A stretch of 64,000 nucleotides of DNA from contig JADQBB010000015.1 of the NCBI GenBank assembly GCA_016903695.1, positions 1 to 64,000 on the forward strand, in the 5' to 3' direction. Positions 49,718 to 58,317 of this stretch are shown here, in pieces. Both the position numbers and the translations under genes were made by a program. The notes beneath the pieces are model-generated. The model saw only the letters and a list, made by a program, of their open reading frames with translations. It was not told where the DNA came from and did no database searches. Each line of letters opens with the position of its first letter. The stretch's first letter is position 1. Source of the stretch: Chlorogloea purpurea SAG 13.99 (GTDB taxonomy: Bacteria; Cyanobacteriota; Cyanobacteriia; Cyanobacteriales; Microcystaceae).

Positions 49718-51091
49718 ATGACGTTAATAATCGCCGGGGAGAGGAGCGGCGTGGGTAAAACCACCGTAACTTTAGCCCTATTAGCATTTTTAACCCGTCA
49801 AGGTTATCGGGTGCAGTCTTTCAAAGTGGGGCCCGATTATATCGACCCCATGTTTCACACTAAAGTAACGGGCATACCCTGCCGTAATCTCGACCCGATT
49901 TTAACAGGAGAAAGTTACGTGCGAGATTGTTACGCCACTTACAGCGGCAACGGTGATTTAAGCCTGATAGAGGGAGTGATGGGATTGTACGACGGGGTAA
50001 GGTTTCCAAGTGTGGCTTCGCCCCTACCGGACTACGCCAGTACCGCCCATATCGCTCGGTTGTTAAATTTACCGGTGGTCTTAGTTATAGACTGTAGCCG
50101 TTTATCCGGCTCGGTGGCAGCGATTGTACAGGGATACCGCAGCCTCGATCCTAGTCTATATATTATGGGGGTGATTCTTAATAAAGTGGCGAGCGATCGA
50201 CATCTGATTCTGTTAAAAGCAGCGTTAGAGGCGGTAGAGATGCCTATCTTGGGAGTGTTGCGTCGCCACGATCTCACTATACCCGATCGCCATCTGGGAC
50301 TGATACCCACCGCGGAAATTCCCCAGATAGACGAATTATTCGACAAGCTGGCGACACTAGCGGACGATAGTTTCGATTGGGAGAAGATTTTACCCCGGTT
50401 GGTAAGTGATCATCAGGGCCCGATAGGGGCTACCGTTGCGGGGCCCAAAAAAGTGAGAATTGGCGTGGCTTACGATCGAGCCTTTAATTTTTACTATCAA
50501 GACAATCTCGACATCTTGCAAAAACTGGGGGCGGAAATAGTTCCATGGAGTCCCCTAAAGGATGCAAGCTTACCAGAAAACATCGGCGGATTGTATCTGG
50601 GTGGCGGGTTTCCCGAAGTTTTCGCCGCCGAGTTAGCCTGGAATCAACCTCTGCGCCAACAATTAAAGGTAGCGATTCAAAAGGGCTTGCCCTGTTACGC
50701 CGAGTGTGGGGGATTGATGTATTTATGCGAACATCTACAAGACTTTGACGGGAAAATCTGGCCGATGGTGGGAGTGTTACCAACCCGTAGTATTATGAGC
50801 CGGAAATTAACCCTCGGATACCGTCAAGGCCAAGCCAAGACAGCAACTTGTGTCATCGAATCCTCGATCTCCGTCTGGGGACACGAATTTCATCACTCCC
50901 ATTTAAGTGTTTTACCCACCTCTCCCCTTTACCGATCCCAGTCCCTCGATGGAGTTGTCAACTATGAGGGCTGGGCATTACATCGGGTTCACGCTTCCTA
51001 CTTACACCTGCACTTCGGCGGGTGCGAACATATCGCCCGAAAATTTATCAATTCTTGTGTTGTCGATTTCGGGATCGATACGCTAACCTAA
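49718..51091 (+). CDS. cbiA: Cobyrinate a,c-diamide synthase
   Basis: 457 aa. The P-loop-like GERSGVGKTTVTLAL is at the N-terminus, FKVGPDYIDPMFH follows, and a class I glutamine amidotransferase domain with Cys330 in AECGGLMYL lies at the C-terminus. It amidates the a and c side chains of cobyrinate with glutamine and ATP in cobalamin synthesis (CbiA/CobB family). This agrees with a CbiX/SirB-type chelatase elsewhere in the window. Confidence 0.93.
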   Translation: MTLIIAGERSGVGKTTVTLALLAFLTRQGYRVQSFKVGPDYIDPMFHTKVTGIPCRNLDPILTGESYVRDCYATYSGNGDLSLIEGVMGLYDGVRFPSVASPLPDYASTAHIARLLNLPVVLVIDCSRLSGSVAAIVQGYRSLDPSLYIMGVILNKVASDRHLILLKAALEAVEMPILGVLRRHDLTIPDRHLGLIPTAEIPQIDELFDKLATLADDSFDWEKILPRLVSDHQGPIGATVAGPKKVRIGVAYDRAFNFYYQDNLDILQKLGAEIVPWSPLKDASLPENIGGLYLGGGFPEVFAAELAWNQPLRQQLKVAIQKGLPCYAECGGLMYLCEHLQDFDGKIWPMVGVLPTRSIMSRKLTLGYRQGQAKTATCVIESSISVWGHEFHHSHLSVLPTSPLYRSQSLDGVVNYEGWALHRVHASYLHLHFGGCEHIARKFINSCVVDFGIDTLT

Positions 51092-51109
51092 GAAGTATAA
51101 GTTCTATAA

Positions 51110-51325
51110 GCAATTCCGTTCAGGGAGTATAGGAGGTGATGCCCATGATAGAAAGTAGTATAACCATGGGTCAATTGATTAGTGAAAGCCGGCTGTGCGC
51201 CGGAGCAGTCCTCTAGACCCACTGTCTAACAAGTTTTAGACTAGCTGGAGTTCCTTCCGGCAGTTAGGTACTAATCGAATGACCCGCTACACCGCCCCCG
51301 CTAACCTAGTTAGTGGGGGCGGATA
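51110..51325 (+). ncRNA. Hairpin-rich non-coding region, candidate structured RNA or IS right-end remnant
   Basis: Between cbiA and the porin no long ORF exists, but a series of stem-loops does. CCGGC/GCCGG is at 51189-51203, GTCTAA/TTAGAC at 51224-51241 and CTGGAG/TTCCGG at 51245-51260. A 13-bp stem lies at 51293-51321, with arms CGCCCCCGCTAAC and GTTAGTGGGGGCG and one G-U pair. The closing hairpin and the GACTAGCTGGAG-like run recall cyanobacterial tnpB right ends or omega RNA, but no transposase is attached. A 6S-type RNA is an alternative. Strand is assumed. Confidence 0.4.
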
Positions 51326-51446
51326 GTATGGTGGGAAAAATTTAAGAAAGATTTTTCAACCAAAAATAAATCTGGGGCGCTATAGTGAGATTACGAAAAT
51401 ACACAAAACGGGCCCGTTGAGAAAAAAATCAAAAATTGTCAACAAA

Positions 51447-51490
51447 ACTCGATCGAGTGTATCGTTCTAGCAGGTTAACCTGTGTATAAT
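51447..51490 (+). promoter_or_regulatory. Porin promoter region with two palindromes
   Basis: TATAAT at 51485-51490 is an exact -10 box about 60 bases before the ATG. Just upstream are the perfect 12-base palindrome CAGGTTAACCTG (51471-51482) and ACTCGATCGAGT (51447-51458). No good -35 is present, which fits a promoter that needs an activator or is repressed at the palindrome. Confidence 0.5.
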
Positions 51491-51550
51491 AAAAAAAAGG
51501 TCAGACTATAAATCTTGTAGTCCAATCTAAAGGTGTGAGGAAAAACAACA

Positions 51551-53362
51551 ATGTCTAAATTATTCTGGAACTCCCTGCTAGTCAGCCCAGTAATCCTAGG
51601 AGCTACATTAGCAGCATCCGTACAAGCAAGCGACTTCGACAGCAAAAAACTCGATGCCACATCTCCGGCGTTCGATTCCACGGAAGTAGCCCAAGTTCAA
51701 GAGAACAATAAGTTATTAGATCAAATAGAACAATACGGTAGCGAAGGTCAGGTAAATACTAAAGACCAAGTGACCAGCGTTAACCAATTAAGAGACGTAG
51801 AGCCGACAGCATGGGCTTTTGAAGCGTTAAGAAGCTTAGTCGAGCGTTATGGTTGTATCGTCGGTTATCCCGATCGTACCTTCCGAGGCAATCGTGCCAT
51901 GACCCGTTGGGAATTCGCCGCCGGTTTAAACGCTTGTTTGAACACGATGGAGCGTTTAATTCAAGACGGTGTAGCGGTTCTCAGAGAAGACATCGACAAA
52001 CTCAAACGCTTAATGGATGAATTCCAAGCAGAATTAGCGGCTTTAGGAGCCAGAGTCGATAATCTAGAATCTCGTGTTTCCTTCTTAGAAGAACACCAAT
52101 TCTCTACCACCACCAAACTGTCCGGGGAAGTGATCATCGCCCTGACCGACAGCTTCGGTAATAACCGCGGTTCAACCCAAGCAGCGGTACAGGACCGGGT
52201 TCGTTTAACCTTTAACAGTAGCTTCACCGGTAAAGACCGCTTAGCAACTCGTATCGCCGCAGGTAGCGCTATTCCCTTCGGAATTAATCCCCTCGGTACT
52301 GCCACGACCCAAGACGGTGACTCTCTAGGTGTACGCTTTAACGAGTTACAAAGCCCCACCCTCCGCCAAACCTTCAACCAAGCCCCCAGCACCAATAACA
52401 GCGTTTACGTAGATTGGTTAGCTTACTACGCACCGATCGATTTCGGTATAGTTAAAACCAACGTCTATGTTGCCGGTTGGGGCGGTATCTGGAATGACTT
52501 CGTACCGACCAACTCACCGTACTTTAACGACTTCGGTGGTGGTAACGGTGCTTTATCTAACTTTGCGTCTCAAAACCCCATCTACGACATCGGTTATGGT
52601 AGTGGCGGTGGTGTGGGCATCTCCCTCGGTGAGTACGGCTTCTTAGGCTCTACGGGACTGTACTTCGGTTATCTATCACCCACCGCTAACAATCCCACTC
52701 AAGGAAACGGTTTCACCAACGGTGACTACGCCGCCTTAGTGCAGTTGAACGCTAACCTGTTCAACGTACTGAGCGTCGGTTTAACCTACGTTAACTCTTA
52801 TCTAGGTGCTGATACCCCCATCTTCCAGAACAACTCCGGTACATCCCTAGCTAACTTATCGAAAAGCAACTTAACCCAAGCCTACAATACTGGTACTATA
52901 CCAGGTGGTGGCAGTCCTACCGGCCAAACCCTACAAAACGGTACTCCCGTTTTTAACTTCAACCAGAAAGTAGTTAACGCTTACGGTGTCTCGGCCGCGA
53001 TGAACCTCGGCTTCGCCACCATCAGCGGTTACGGTAGTTACGCGTCTGTAACGCTCCTCGGAGTTGACAGCGCGGAAGTATGGACATACGGCGGCGGGAT
53101 AGCCTTCCCCGACTTCTTCAAAGAAGGTAGTGTCCTCGGTATCTTCGCCGGTGTTCAACCCTATATCGGTGGCGTACCTACCAGCGTGACCGGTGTTAAA
53201 TTCAACAACGCTAACCCCGTTCACGTAGAGGCATTCTACAAGTACCAATTGACCGATAATATCTCCGTTACACCTGGTGTAATTTGGTTATCTCAGCCAG
53301 AACAGCTAAAAAGTTCCGGTAACGAGTGGATCGGTACTCTACGGACTACCTTCACCTTCTAA
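51551..53362 (+). CDS. SLH-domain outer-membrane porin (OprB/iron-uptake porin family)
   Basis: 603 aa. A signal peptide (1-27, ending VQASD) is followed by an SLH domain (about 75-125, DVEPTAWAFEALRSLVERYG) that anchors to peptidoglycan. A short coiled coil (about 140-180, with AALGARVDNLESRVSFLEE) and a beta-barrel of about 400 residues follow. The protein ends in Phe, like outer-membrane barrels (TFTF). Cyanobacterial members of this family are abundant porins for inorganic ions. It has a strong leader and terminator. Confidence 0.92.
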   Translation: MSKLFWNSLLVSPVILGATLAASVQASDFDSKKLDATSPAFDSTEVAQVQENNKLLDQIEQYGSEGQVNTKDQVTSVNQLRDVEPTAWAFEALRSLVERYGCIVGYPDRTFRGNRAMTRWEFAAGLNACLNTMERLIQDGVAVLREDIDKLKRLMDEFQAELAALGARVDNLESRVSFLEEHQFSTTTKLSGEVIIALTDSFGNNRGSTQAAVQDRVRLTFNSSFTGKDRLATRIAAGSAIPFGINPLGTATTQDGDSLGVRFNELQSPTLRQTFNQAPSTNNSVYVDWLAYYAPIDFGIVKTNVYVAGWGGIWNDFVPTNSPYFNDFGGGNGALSNFASQNPIYDIGYGSGGGVGISLGEYGFLGSTGLYFGYLSPTANNPTQGNGFTNGDYAALVQLNANLFNVLSVGLTYVNSYLGADTPIFQNNSGTSLANLSKSNLTQAYNTGTIPGGGSPTGQTLQNGTPVFNFNQKVVNAYGVSAAMNLGFATISGYGSYASVTLLGVDSAEVWTYGGGIAFPDFFKEGSVLGIFAGVQPYIGGVPTSVTGVKFNNANPVHVEAFYKYQLTDNISVTPGVIWLSQPEQLKSSGNEWIGTLRTTFTF

Positions 53363-53382
53363 ACTATCTTACATTTTGTAAA

Positions 53383-53410
53383 GAAAACCCTGTCCACGGA
53401 CAGGGTTTTC
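53383..53410 (+). terminator. Terminator after the porin gene
   Basis: AAAACCCTGTCC (53384-53395) pairs exactly with GGACAGGGTTTT (53398-53409), with two unpaired bases in the turn. It lies 20 bases past the porin stop. Confidence 0.88.
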
Positions 53411-53553
53411 TGATTATGTTAGAATGGGTTTGAGAATAAAAATCCAGTTTAAGTTCGTTGTCAGTATTAAGCATTTAAGTATTGTTCAGCTTGCTTTCAT
53501 AGAAGTTTGATTCTCTACACATTTGAGTTGATGTTTGAGTCAAGGATACGTTT

Positions 53554-53898
53554 ATGTCGATTTATGTAGGCAATCTCCCTTTTGAGGTTACCCAAGAAGA
53601 TTTAGTAGAAGTGTTCGCCGAATATGGAACAGTAAAGAGAGTTCACTTTCCAATGGATAGGGAAACAGGCCGCCGTAGAGGTTTCGCTTTCGTAGAAATG
53701 GAAGGCAACGACGAAGAAGGTGCGGCTATTACCGCCCTGGACGGCGCAGAATGGATGGGTCGGCAATTAAAAGTCAACCAAGCCCGCGAACGGGAAAATA
53801 AAGGCGGCGGCGGCGGCGGTTTTAACCGCGATCGAGGTGAAAGAAGCGATCGAGGCGATCGCTCAGAAAGAGGCGAACGCAAACATAGCCGCTTTTAG
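53554..53898 (+). CDS. RRM-type RNA-binding protein
   Basis: 114 aa. One RRM domain carries RNP2 (IYVGNL) and RNP1 (RGFAFVEM). A Gly-rich and then Arg/Asp/Ser-Gly tail follows (RSDRGDRSERGERKHSRF). This matches the cyanobacterial Rbp family, several of which are cold-induced. The 3' coding sequence contains HIP1-like GCGATCGAGGCGATCGC. It has a long leader of about 140 bases, as cold-induced rbp genes often do. Confidence 0.93.
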   Translation: MSIYVGNLPFEVTQEDLVEVFAEYGTVKRVHFPMDRETGRRRGFAFVEMEGNDEEGAAITALDGAEWMGRQLKVNQARERENKGGGGGGFNRDRGERSDRGDRSERGERKHSRF

Positions 53899-53992
53899 AA
53901 CCGGAGACAGGTTACAATGTAAATTCTGATTTATGATTCGGGGAGTTATTGACTTCCCGAATACATCATTATTGTTTTTATGAGGATGAATC

Positions 53993-54151
53993 GTGGCTAA
54001 ACGTAGAAATTTGAAAAAAGAAAAAGCGGAACGAAATCGAGCTTACGCGCGACAGTTTCGTAGTGCCTCCACTCGCACTAACACCAAGGGCAGAGGTAAA
54101 TTCTTTGGTGGCCAGCGCAAGTCTGAAGGCAATGATATGGCCGAGTCTTAA
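53993..54151 (+). CDS. Small basic 52-aa protein
   Basis: GTG start with GAGG seven bases upstream. The sequence begins MAKRRNLKKEKAERNRAYAR and is rich in Arg, Lys and Gly to the end. It resembles a conserved cyanobacterial small basic protein, possibly ribosome- or RNA-associated; it is not RpsU, which often sits next to rbp genes. A GC-rich hairpin follows. Confidence 0.7.
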   Translation: MAKRRNLKKEKAERNRAYARQFRSASTRTNTKGRGKFFGGQRKSEGNDMAES

Positions 54152-54158
54152 TTGGTCT

Positions 54159-54176
54159 GACGGGGGCTGCCCCGTC
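54159..54176. terminator. Hairpin between convergent genes
   Basis: GACGGGG (54159-54165) pairs with CCCCGTC (54170-54176) around a four-base loop. No T-run follows on either strand, so termination is uncertain. Confidence 0.4.
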
Positions 54177-54179
54177 TCC

Positions 54180-56483
54180 CTAGAAATTGTTATTTGCGAG
54201 CCAATCCAAGGCAGAAGCTCGATCGCTCACCAGACCATCGAGAGTAGCCCCCCACAAACCCGCCAAGATCGTTTTATATAAAGGGCCGGGCTGATAACCG
54301 AGAGCTTTTAAATCTTCCCCATTCAAAGGTGCTTTCACCTTTGACCAACGGGTTAAATATGACCAAATCCATCTCCGGGAGAGACGGGAAGTTTTAGACC
54401 CCAGCAATATTAAAGTAGGGATTTTATAATTTTTGAAAATCACTACTTTCTCGCTTATAGAACTAGTCAGGGGTAAGTCTCTCTCTAGTGTAGTCTGAGC
54501 TTGGAGTAAACCCGACAGACGAGCGATACTATCTTGAGGTAGATGCAAGTTCTGGGCGATAATAGTCCAATTTTCAGGACTCGCCGCGGTAATCAATAAT
54601 TCCAAGCGTAGCAACCAGGGGGGACAAGGTGAAGCCAAACAAAAAAGCCACCTGGAAAGATACCGCAACTGCCACCGCGAAGCCTCGTTCAAATTCAAAT
54701 CTTCGTGTAGACAACGCCAAGCCCCTAAATTATTTAATAAATCCACCGCCGCCAACCAGTAACGGGCAGAAAGAATGAATTTCAACTCGGATCGCAGTCG
54801 AGTAGTTAGGGCGGGAGTGGGGCGATCCGATAGACGCAGAGTTTCGTATATACCTGAATTTACGGCGTTATGAATATAATCCACCGTGAGAGGATCGAGA
54901 GCAAAACCCAAGCGTACGGAGAATCTCACAGCCCGATAGATACGAGTGGGGTCTTCTATAAAACTATTAGCATGAAGCACCCGGATCGATCGATTCCGCA
55001 GATCCAACACCCCGCCGAAAAAATCCAATAACTCCCCGTATCGCGGGGGGGTCAAGCGCAGGGCCAAAGCGTTAATGGTGAAATCGCGGCGGTATAGGTC
55101 TTGGGTGATAGAACTAGCCCATACTTGGGGATTAGCCGCCGGGTAGGGATAAAACTCGGTTCTGGCCGTGGCAATATCTACCCATAAATTTGCCAATGTG
55201 GGGTGATGGTGCCATAGAAGAGCTGCGGTTTGAAACTCACCGTGTATTTCTAAACGGGCTTCTGGATATATTTTTATCAGCTCTGTGGCTAATTGTACCC
55301 CAGCACCAGCATCCGCGGGGCGGGAGAACCCATCCACCACCAAATCTAAATCTTGCAGTCCAACAGTTTCTGAACCGGCCGATAGAAGTAAATCCCGCAC
55401 CGCGCCCCCCACTAGATATAAATGCCAGCCCTTAGCTTTTGCAGCGAGGGCGGCTACTTCTAGAAATTCCCACAGAGGCGGGGCGAGACGTTGGCCCAAT
55501 GAAGGCAACAAACCCGATAGTAGTGGCTCGGTGGTTGGTGATGGATGGCTTTGTCGGCCCAGATGTCTTAATATATCCTTGCGGGTGACTATGCCCACCA
55601 GTTGACCCGATTGCAATACCGGTAAGCGCCCCAGATCATAGGTGTTCATCAATCTCTGAATTTCATCGCTGGGTGTTTCCACTGTGATGGTTTTCGGGTC
55701 ACGCGTCATATGACCTTTGACGGGGGCGTGACCTAAACCGTGATGTAGGGCTAGATCTAGATCGCGGCGCCCGACCATTCCCACTAAACGATCGTCCCCG
55801 TCCACCACCGATAACCCGGAATGACCGTATCGTAGTAGTATTTTCAGGGCTTGCTCGATCGTTGTTTTTGGGCGAATCGTACGCACCGGCGAAGACATTA
55901 AATCTCTGGCGGTGGCAAAAAATCCGTGGGGTTTACTGTAGCGGGCGATCTCATCTACATTAGCACCTTGACTCATAAGCCAAGCCAAGGCGTAAGCATC
56001 CCTAGAGGTGGTTTGGCTGTAAGTTAACGAGCCGGTAGCGGTGTGGATTCCCAAGCTCATCACCGTGGCTTCTACCTGTGCGAGAGTAATTCCCTGTTGT
56101 TGTAACTGTTCCACGATTAAAGTAGTGGTCGTCCCAACTGCCTCGATTTGTTCGTGAGTCGTTTTTATATGGGTCTTGGATTCTAAAACATGGTCAGGGA
56201 TTTCTATCGTGTTTATATGGGGTAAATCTAGCCATTGTTTAGCCTCACCTAGTCCTTGACGGTGTTGATTATCGACTATGAATAAACTGCCTATTTTTTC
56301 CGGCCTAACGCTACCTATTTCTATCAGGTTGAATTGATGTCGATAATGGGCCAGAAATTCTTTCACCCCCCGTTGGACGCTACCAGTCAGGACGATGCTG
56401 CCCTGGGGATGTAAGCGGGATAAACCCACCGCAGCACCCAGGATGTCGAAATCAGCGATTGTATGACAAAGTATTAAATCCAT
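54180..56483 (-). CDS. DHH-CBS-tRNA nucleotidyltransferase fusion (CCA/poly(A) polymerase family)
   Basis: 767 aa from ATG 56483, chosen because GGAG lies seven bases upstream. The N-terminal DHH-like region (IADFDILGAAVGL, IVDNQHRQGLG, LGIHTATGSLTYS) is followed by two CBS domains (about 210-330). A class II nucleotidyltransferase has LVGGAVRDLLL and DLDLVVDG, and RRDFTINAL and EDPTRIYRAVR complete the CCA/PAP head and neck. It adds A or CC to tRNA 3' ends; the exact nucleotide is not readable, since such fusions may be A-adding only. The second IS lies just upstream. Confidence 0.87.
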   Translation of the reverse strand: MDLILCHTIADFDILGAAVGLSRLHPQGSIVLTGSVQRGVKEFLAHYRHQFNLIEIGSVRPEKIGSLFIVDNQHRQGLGEAKQWLDLPHINTIEIPDHVLESKTHIKTTHEQIEAVGTTTTLIVEQLQQQGITLAQVEATVMSLGIHTATGSLTYSQTTSRDAYALAWLMSQGANVDEIARYSKPHGFFATARDLMSSPVRTIRPKTTIEQALKILLRYGHSGLSVVDGDDRLVGMVGRRDLDLALHHGLGHAPVKGHMTRDPKTITVETPSDEIQRLMNTYDLGRLPVLQSGQLVGIVTRKDILRHLGRQSHPSPTTEPLLSGLLPSLGQRLAPPLWEFLEVAALAAKAKGWHLYLVGGAVRDLLLSAGSETVGLQDLDLVVDGFSRPADAGAGVQLATELIKIYPEARLEIHGEFQTAALLWHHHPTLANLWVDIATARTEFYPYPAANPQVWASSITQDLYRRDFTINALALRLTPPRYGELLDFFGGVLDLRNRSIRVLHANSFIEDPTRIYRAVRFSVRLGFALDPLTVDYIHNAVNSGIYETLRLSDRPTPALTTRLRSELKFILSARYWLAAVDLLNNLGAWRCLHEDLNLNEASRWQLRYLSRWLFCLASPCPPWLLRLELLITAASPENWTIIAQNLHLPQDSIARLSGLLQAQTTLERDLPLTSSISEKVVIFKNYKIPTLILLGSKTSRLSRRWIWSYLTRWSKVKAPLNGEDLKALGYQPGPLYKTILAGLWGATLDGLVSDRASALDWLANNNF

Positions 56484-56540
56484 CTTCATTCTCCGAGGGA
56501 CTCCCCCCAAGTGCGGAGCTTGGCGGCGAGAGGTATAGGA

Positions 56541-57950
56541 GCGGCAATCTCAGGGGTGTCGAACTCCTGAGATTGCCATGTTGGCATGATTGCCGCTAGG
56601 ATAAATATGTTTTCAGCGGCAGCGTTGGTATGTTTTTGAACCAAACCAATCGACTCAACTTGAGTCAATCGGAATCCGACACGCTTAGACACCTTTGCCA
56701 CTTGAGCAAAAACATGTTCAACGTGGGTCTGTTCAATGTGCGTCAGTATTTCTTTCAAGAGCGTAGATTCCTTCAATACGAAGGTAATTACCATTACTCG
56801 AAAGAAAATGAGAACTACAAGGCCCTGGCAACTGATATTGCTCAACAGACCTTGAAGGTCGTTGACCGTTCCTTCCGCTCGTTCTTCAACCTGCTTCAAA
56901 TGAAAAAGTGTGGAGAAGTTGCGGCAAAGGTCGGCATCCCTAATTACCTGCCCAAGGATGGGCATTTTTTGGTGATAATCCCAATTCGTGGGCGCGACCT
57001 GAAGGATAGACTGCCCAAGAAAGATTGGATGTTTACCGTCCCCTCGTCTCGTGTCTTTCGACGTGAGCATGGGACGGTTAGTTTTCAAATACCGGAACGT
57101 CTTCGAGATAAAGTAATCAAAGAGATTCGCATTCTTCCTAAGTTGGGGGCGCGATACTTTGATGTGTCCTATGTCTATGAAGCTGAACCCCTCCAGCAAG
57201 TTGAGCCAACTAGTCACGTCCTTGGTATCGACCTTGGGTTGAATAACTTGGCAACATATGTCAGCACTACAGGTAAATCGTTTATCATTGATGGACGAAA
57301 ACTCAAGTCGATCAACCAGTGGTACAACAAACGCAATGCTTTTTTGCAGTCGATTAAAGACATACAAGGTATTAAAAGTTTGACGAATCGTCAGGCTGGT
57401 TTGCTGGATAAGCGAAATCACCAAGTCAGTGACTATCTCAATAAGTCCGCTCGGTCTATTGTCGATTGGTGCCGATCTAATCAAATCAGCAAAATTGTTG
57501 TAGGCTACAACCCTGACCTTAAACAATCGGTTAATATGGGCACCCGCAACAATCAAAACTTCACTCAGATTCCAATATTTACGCTGAAACGCAAGCTGGA
57601 AAGCCTCTGTGAGCGTTACGGGATTGAAGTTGCCCAGCAGGAAGAATCGTATACCAGTAAGGCTAGCGCTTTGGACAATGATGCTATTCCGATTTGGAAC
57701 GCCGATAATCCGCAGACCTATAAGTTCAGTGGCAAGCGCATCAAGCGTGGACTTTACCGAACCGCCAAAGGTTGGTTGGTCAACGCTGATTGCAATGGAG
57801 CTGCTAATATACTGGTCAAACATTTTAAAAGTAGCCTAGATGAACTTTGCTTCGGATTGGGTAGGAGCGCTTTGGCAGCGCCGTTAAGGGTGAAAATCTC
57901 TTAAGAATATCCCAGTAGAACGGTACTCCGTTTAGCGGGGAGAGTGTCAA
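56541..57950 (+). mobile_element. Second IS200/IS605-type element carrying a lone tnpB
   Basis: The tnpB gene is bounded on the left by hairpins. GGCAATCTCAGG (56543-56554) pairs with CCTGAGATTGCC (56566-56577), and AGCGGCAAT (56540-56548) recurs inverted as ATTGCCGCT (56589-56597). On the right, a CTCCG/CGGGGAG hairpin is followed by GAGTGTCAA (57942-57950), identical to the right terminus of the first element. No tnpA is present, so movement would need one in trans. The left boundary is approximate. Confidence 0.6.
56630..57904 (+). CDS. tnpB: TnpB-family protein without zinc finger, with shifted catalytic Glu
   Basis: 424 aa. The first RuvC Asp is in GIDLGLNNLA and the last in NADCNGAANIL. 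The usual Glu motif region reads VVGYNPDLKQ, with no Glu; instead EESYTSKAS, which replaces the first zinc-finger cysteines, carries a Glu pair. This is the TnpB subgroup in which the catalytic Glu has moved and the zinc finger is lost. FSGKRIKRGLYRTAKG is typical of it. The element is intact as a reading frame. It differs strongly from the first tnpB in the window. Confidence 0.87.
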   Translation: MFLNQTNRLNLSQSESDTLRHLCHLSKNMFNVGLFNVRQYFFQERRFLQYEGNYHYSKENENYKALATDIAQQTLKVVDRSFRSFFNLLQMKKCGEVAAKVGIPNYLPKDGHFLVIIPIRGRDLKDRLPKKDWMFTVPSSRVFRREHGTVSFQIPERLRDKVIKEIRILPKLGARYFDVSYVYEAEPLQQVEPTSHVLGIDLGLNNLATYVSTTGKSFIIDGRKLKSINQWYNKRNAFLQSIKDIQGIKSLTNRQAGLLDKRNHQVSDYLNKSARSIVDWCRSNQISKIVVGYNPDLKQSVNMGTRNNQNFTQIPIFTLKRKLESLCERYGIEVAQQEESYTSKASALDNDAIPIWNADNPQTYKFSGKRIKRGLYRTAKGWLVNADCNGAANILVKHFKSSLDELCFGLGRSALAAPLRVKIS

Positions 57951-58088
57951 TTTGAGTTAAAATACCAAATGAGCGGAAACAAAGATGTAGTCGTGGCATA
58001 CGCACTTACTCGCTGTATAAAAACTAATCTCACCGAAATTGGGGAAGCCGCCAAATCATCACAGATTATATATTAGGAGAATCTTACA

Positions 58089-58277
58089 ATGTCTATTATC
58101 TTTCAATTTTTTCTCGCAGCGCTAGTTTTCTTTTCTTTTCTGATGGTCGTGGCTGTACCTGTAGCATACGCCTCCCCGCAAAATTGGGATCAGTCCAAAC
58201 CTCTGTTATACGTTGGCTCAGGTATTTGGGTGATTTTGGTCATCGCCGTCGGCGTTTTGAATTTCTTTGTTATTTAG
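58089..58277 (+). CDS. psbZ: Photosystem II protein PsbZ
   Basis: A 62-aa two-helix membrane protein (about 3-25 and 40-60) with [15 protein letters not shown] as the lumenal loop between helices. It stabilises the PSII core and its antenna contacts in the thylakoid membrane. AGGAGA precedes the ATG. The IS element ends about 140 bases upstream, which leaves room for a native promoter. Confidence 0.95.
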   Translation: MSIIFQFFLAALVFFSFLMVVAVPVAYASPQNWDQSKPLLYVGSGIWVILVIAVGVLNFFVI

Positions 58278-58317
58278 AGTCTTGTGCGTTGGGTTTATTT
58301 TTTCATGATGGGTGATT

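Noticed and set aside
51127-51218. Short frame beginning MIESSITMGQ behind AGGAGGTG
   Set aside because: It has a good ribosome-binding site but ends after about 23-26 codons inside the hairpin-rich region, with no family match, so the RNA structure is the better explanation.
51092-51325. tmRNA, RNase P RNA or cobalamin riboswitch
   Set aside because: The conserved sequence cores of these RNAs, as I know them, are not seen, and the region lies after cbiA, not before it.
56484-56510. Upstream extension of the DHH-CBS-nucleotidyltransferase start
   Set aside because: GGAG lies seven bases before ATG 56483; the extra nine residues have no support.
56486-57823. 445-aa open frame on the minus strand
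   Set aside because: It is antisense to the tnpB gene, which carries recognised catalytic motifs. The minus frame has no family pattern and is a shadow.
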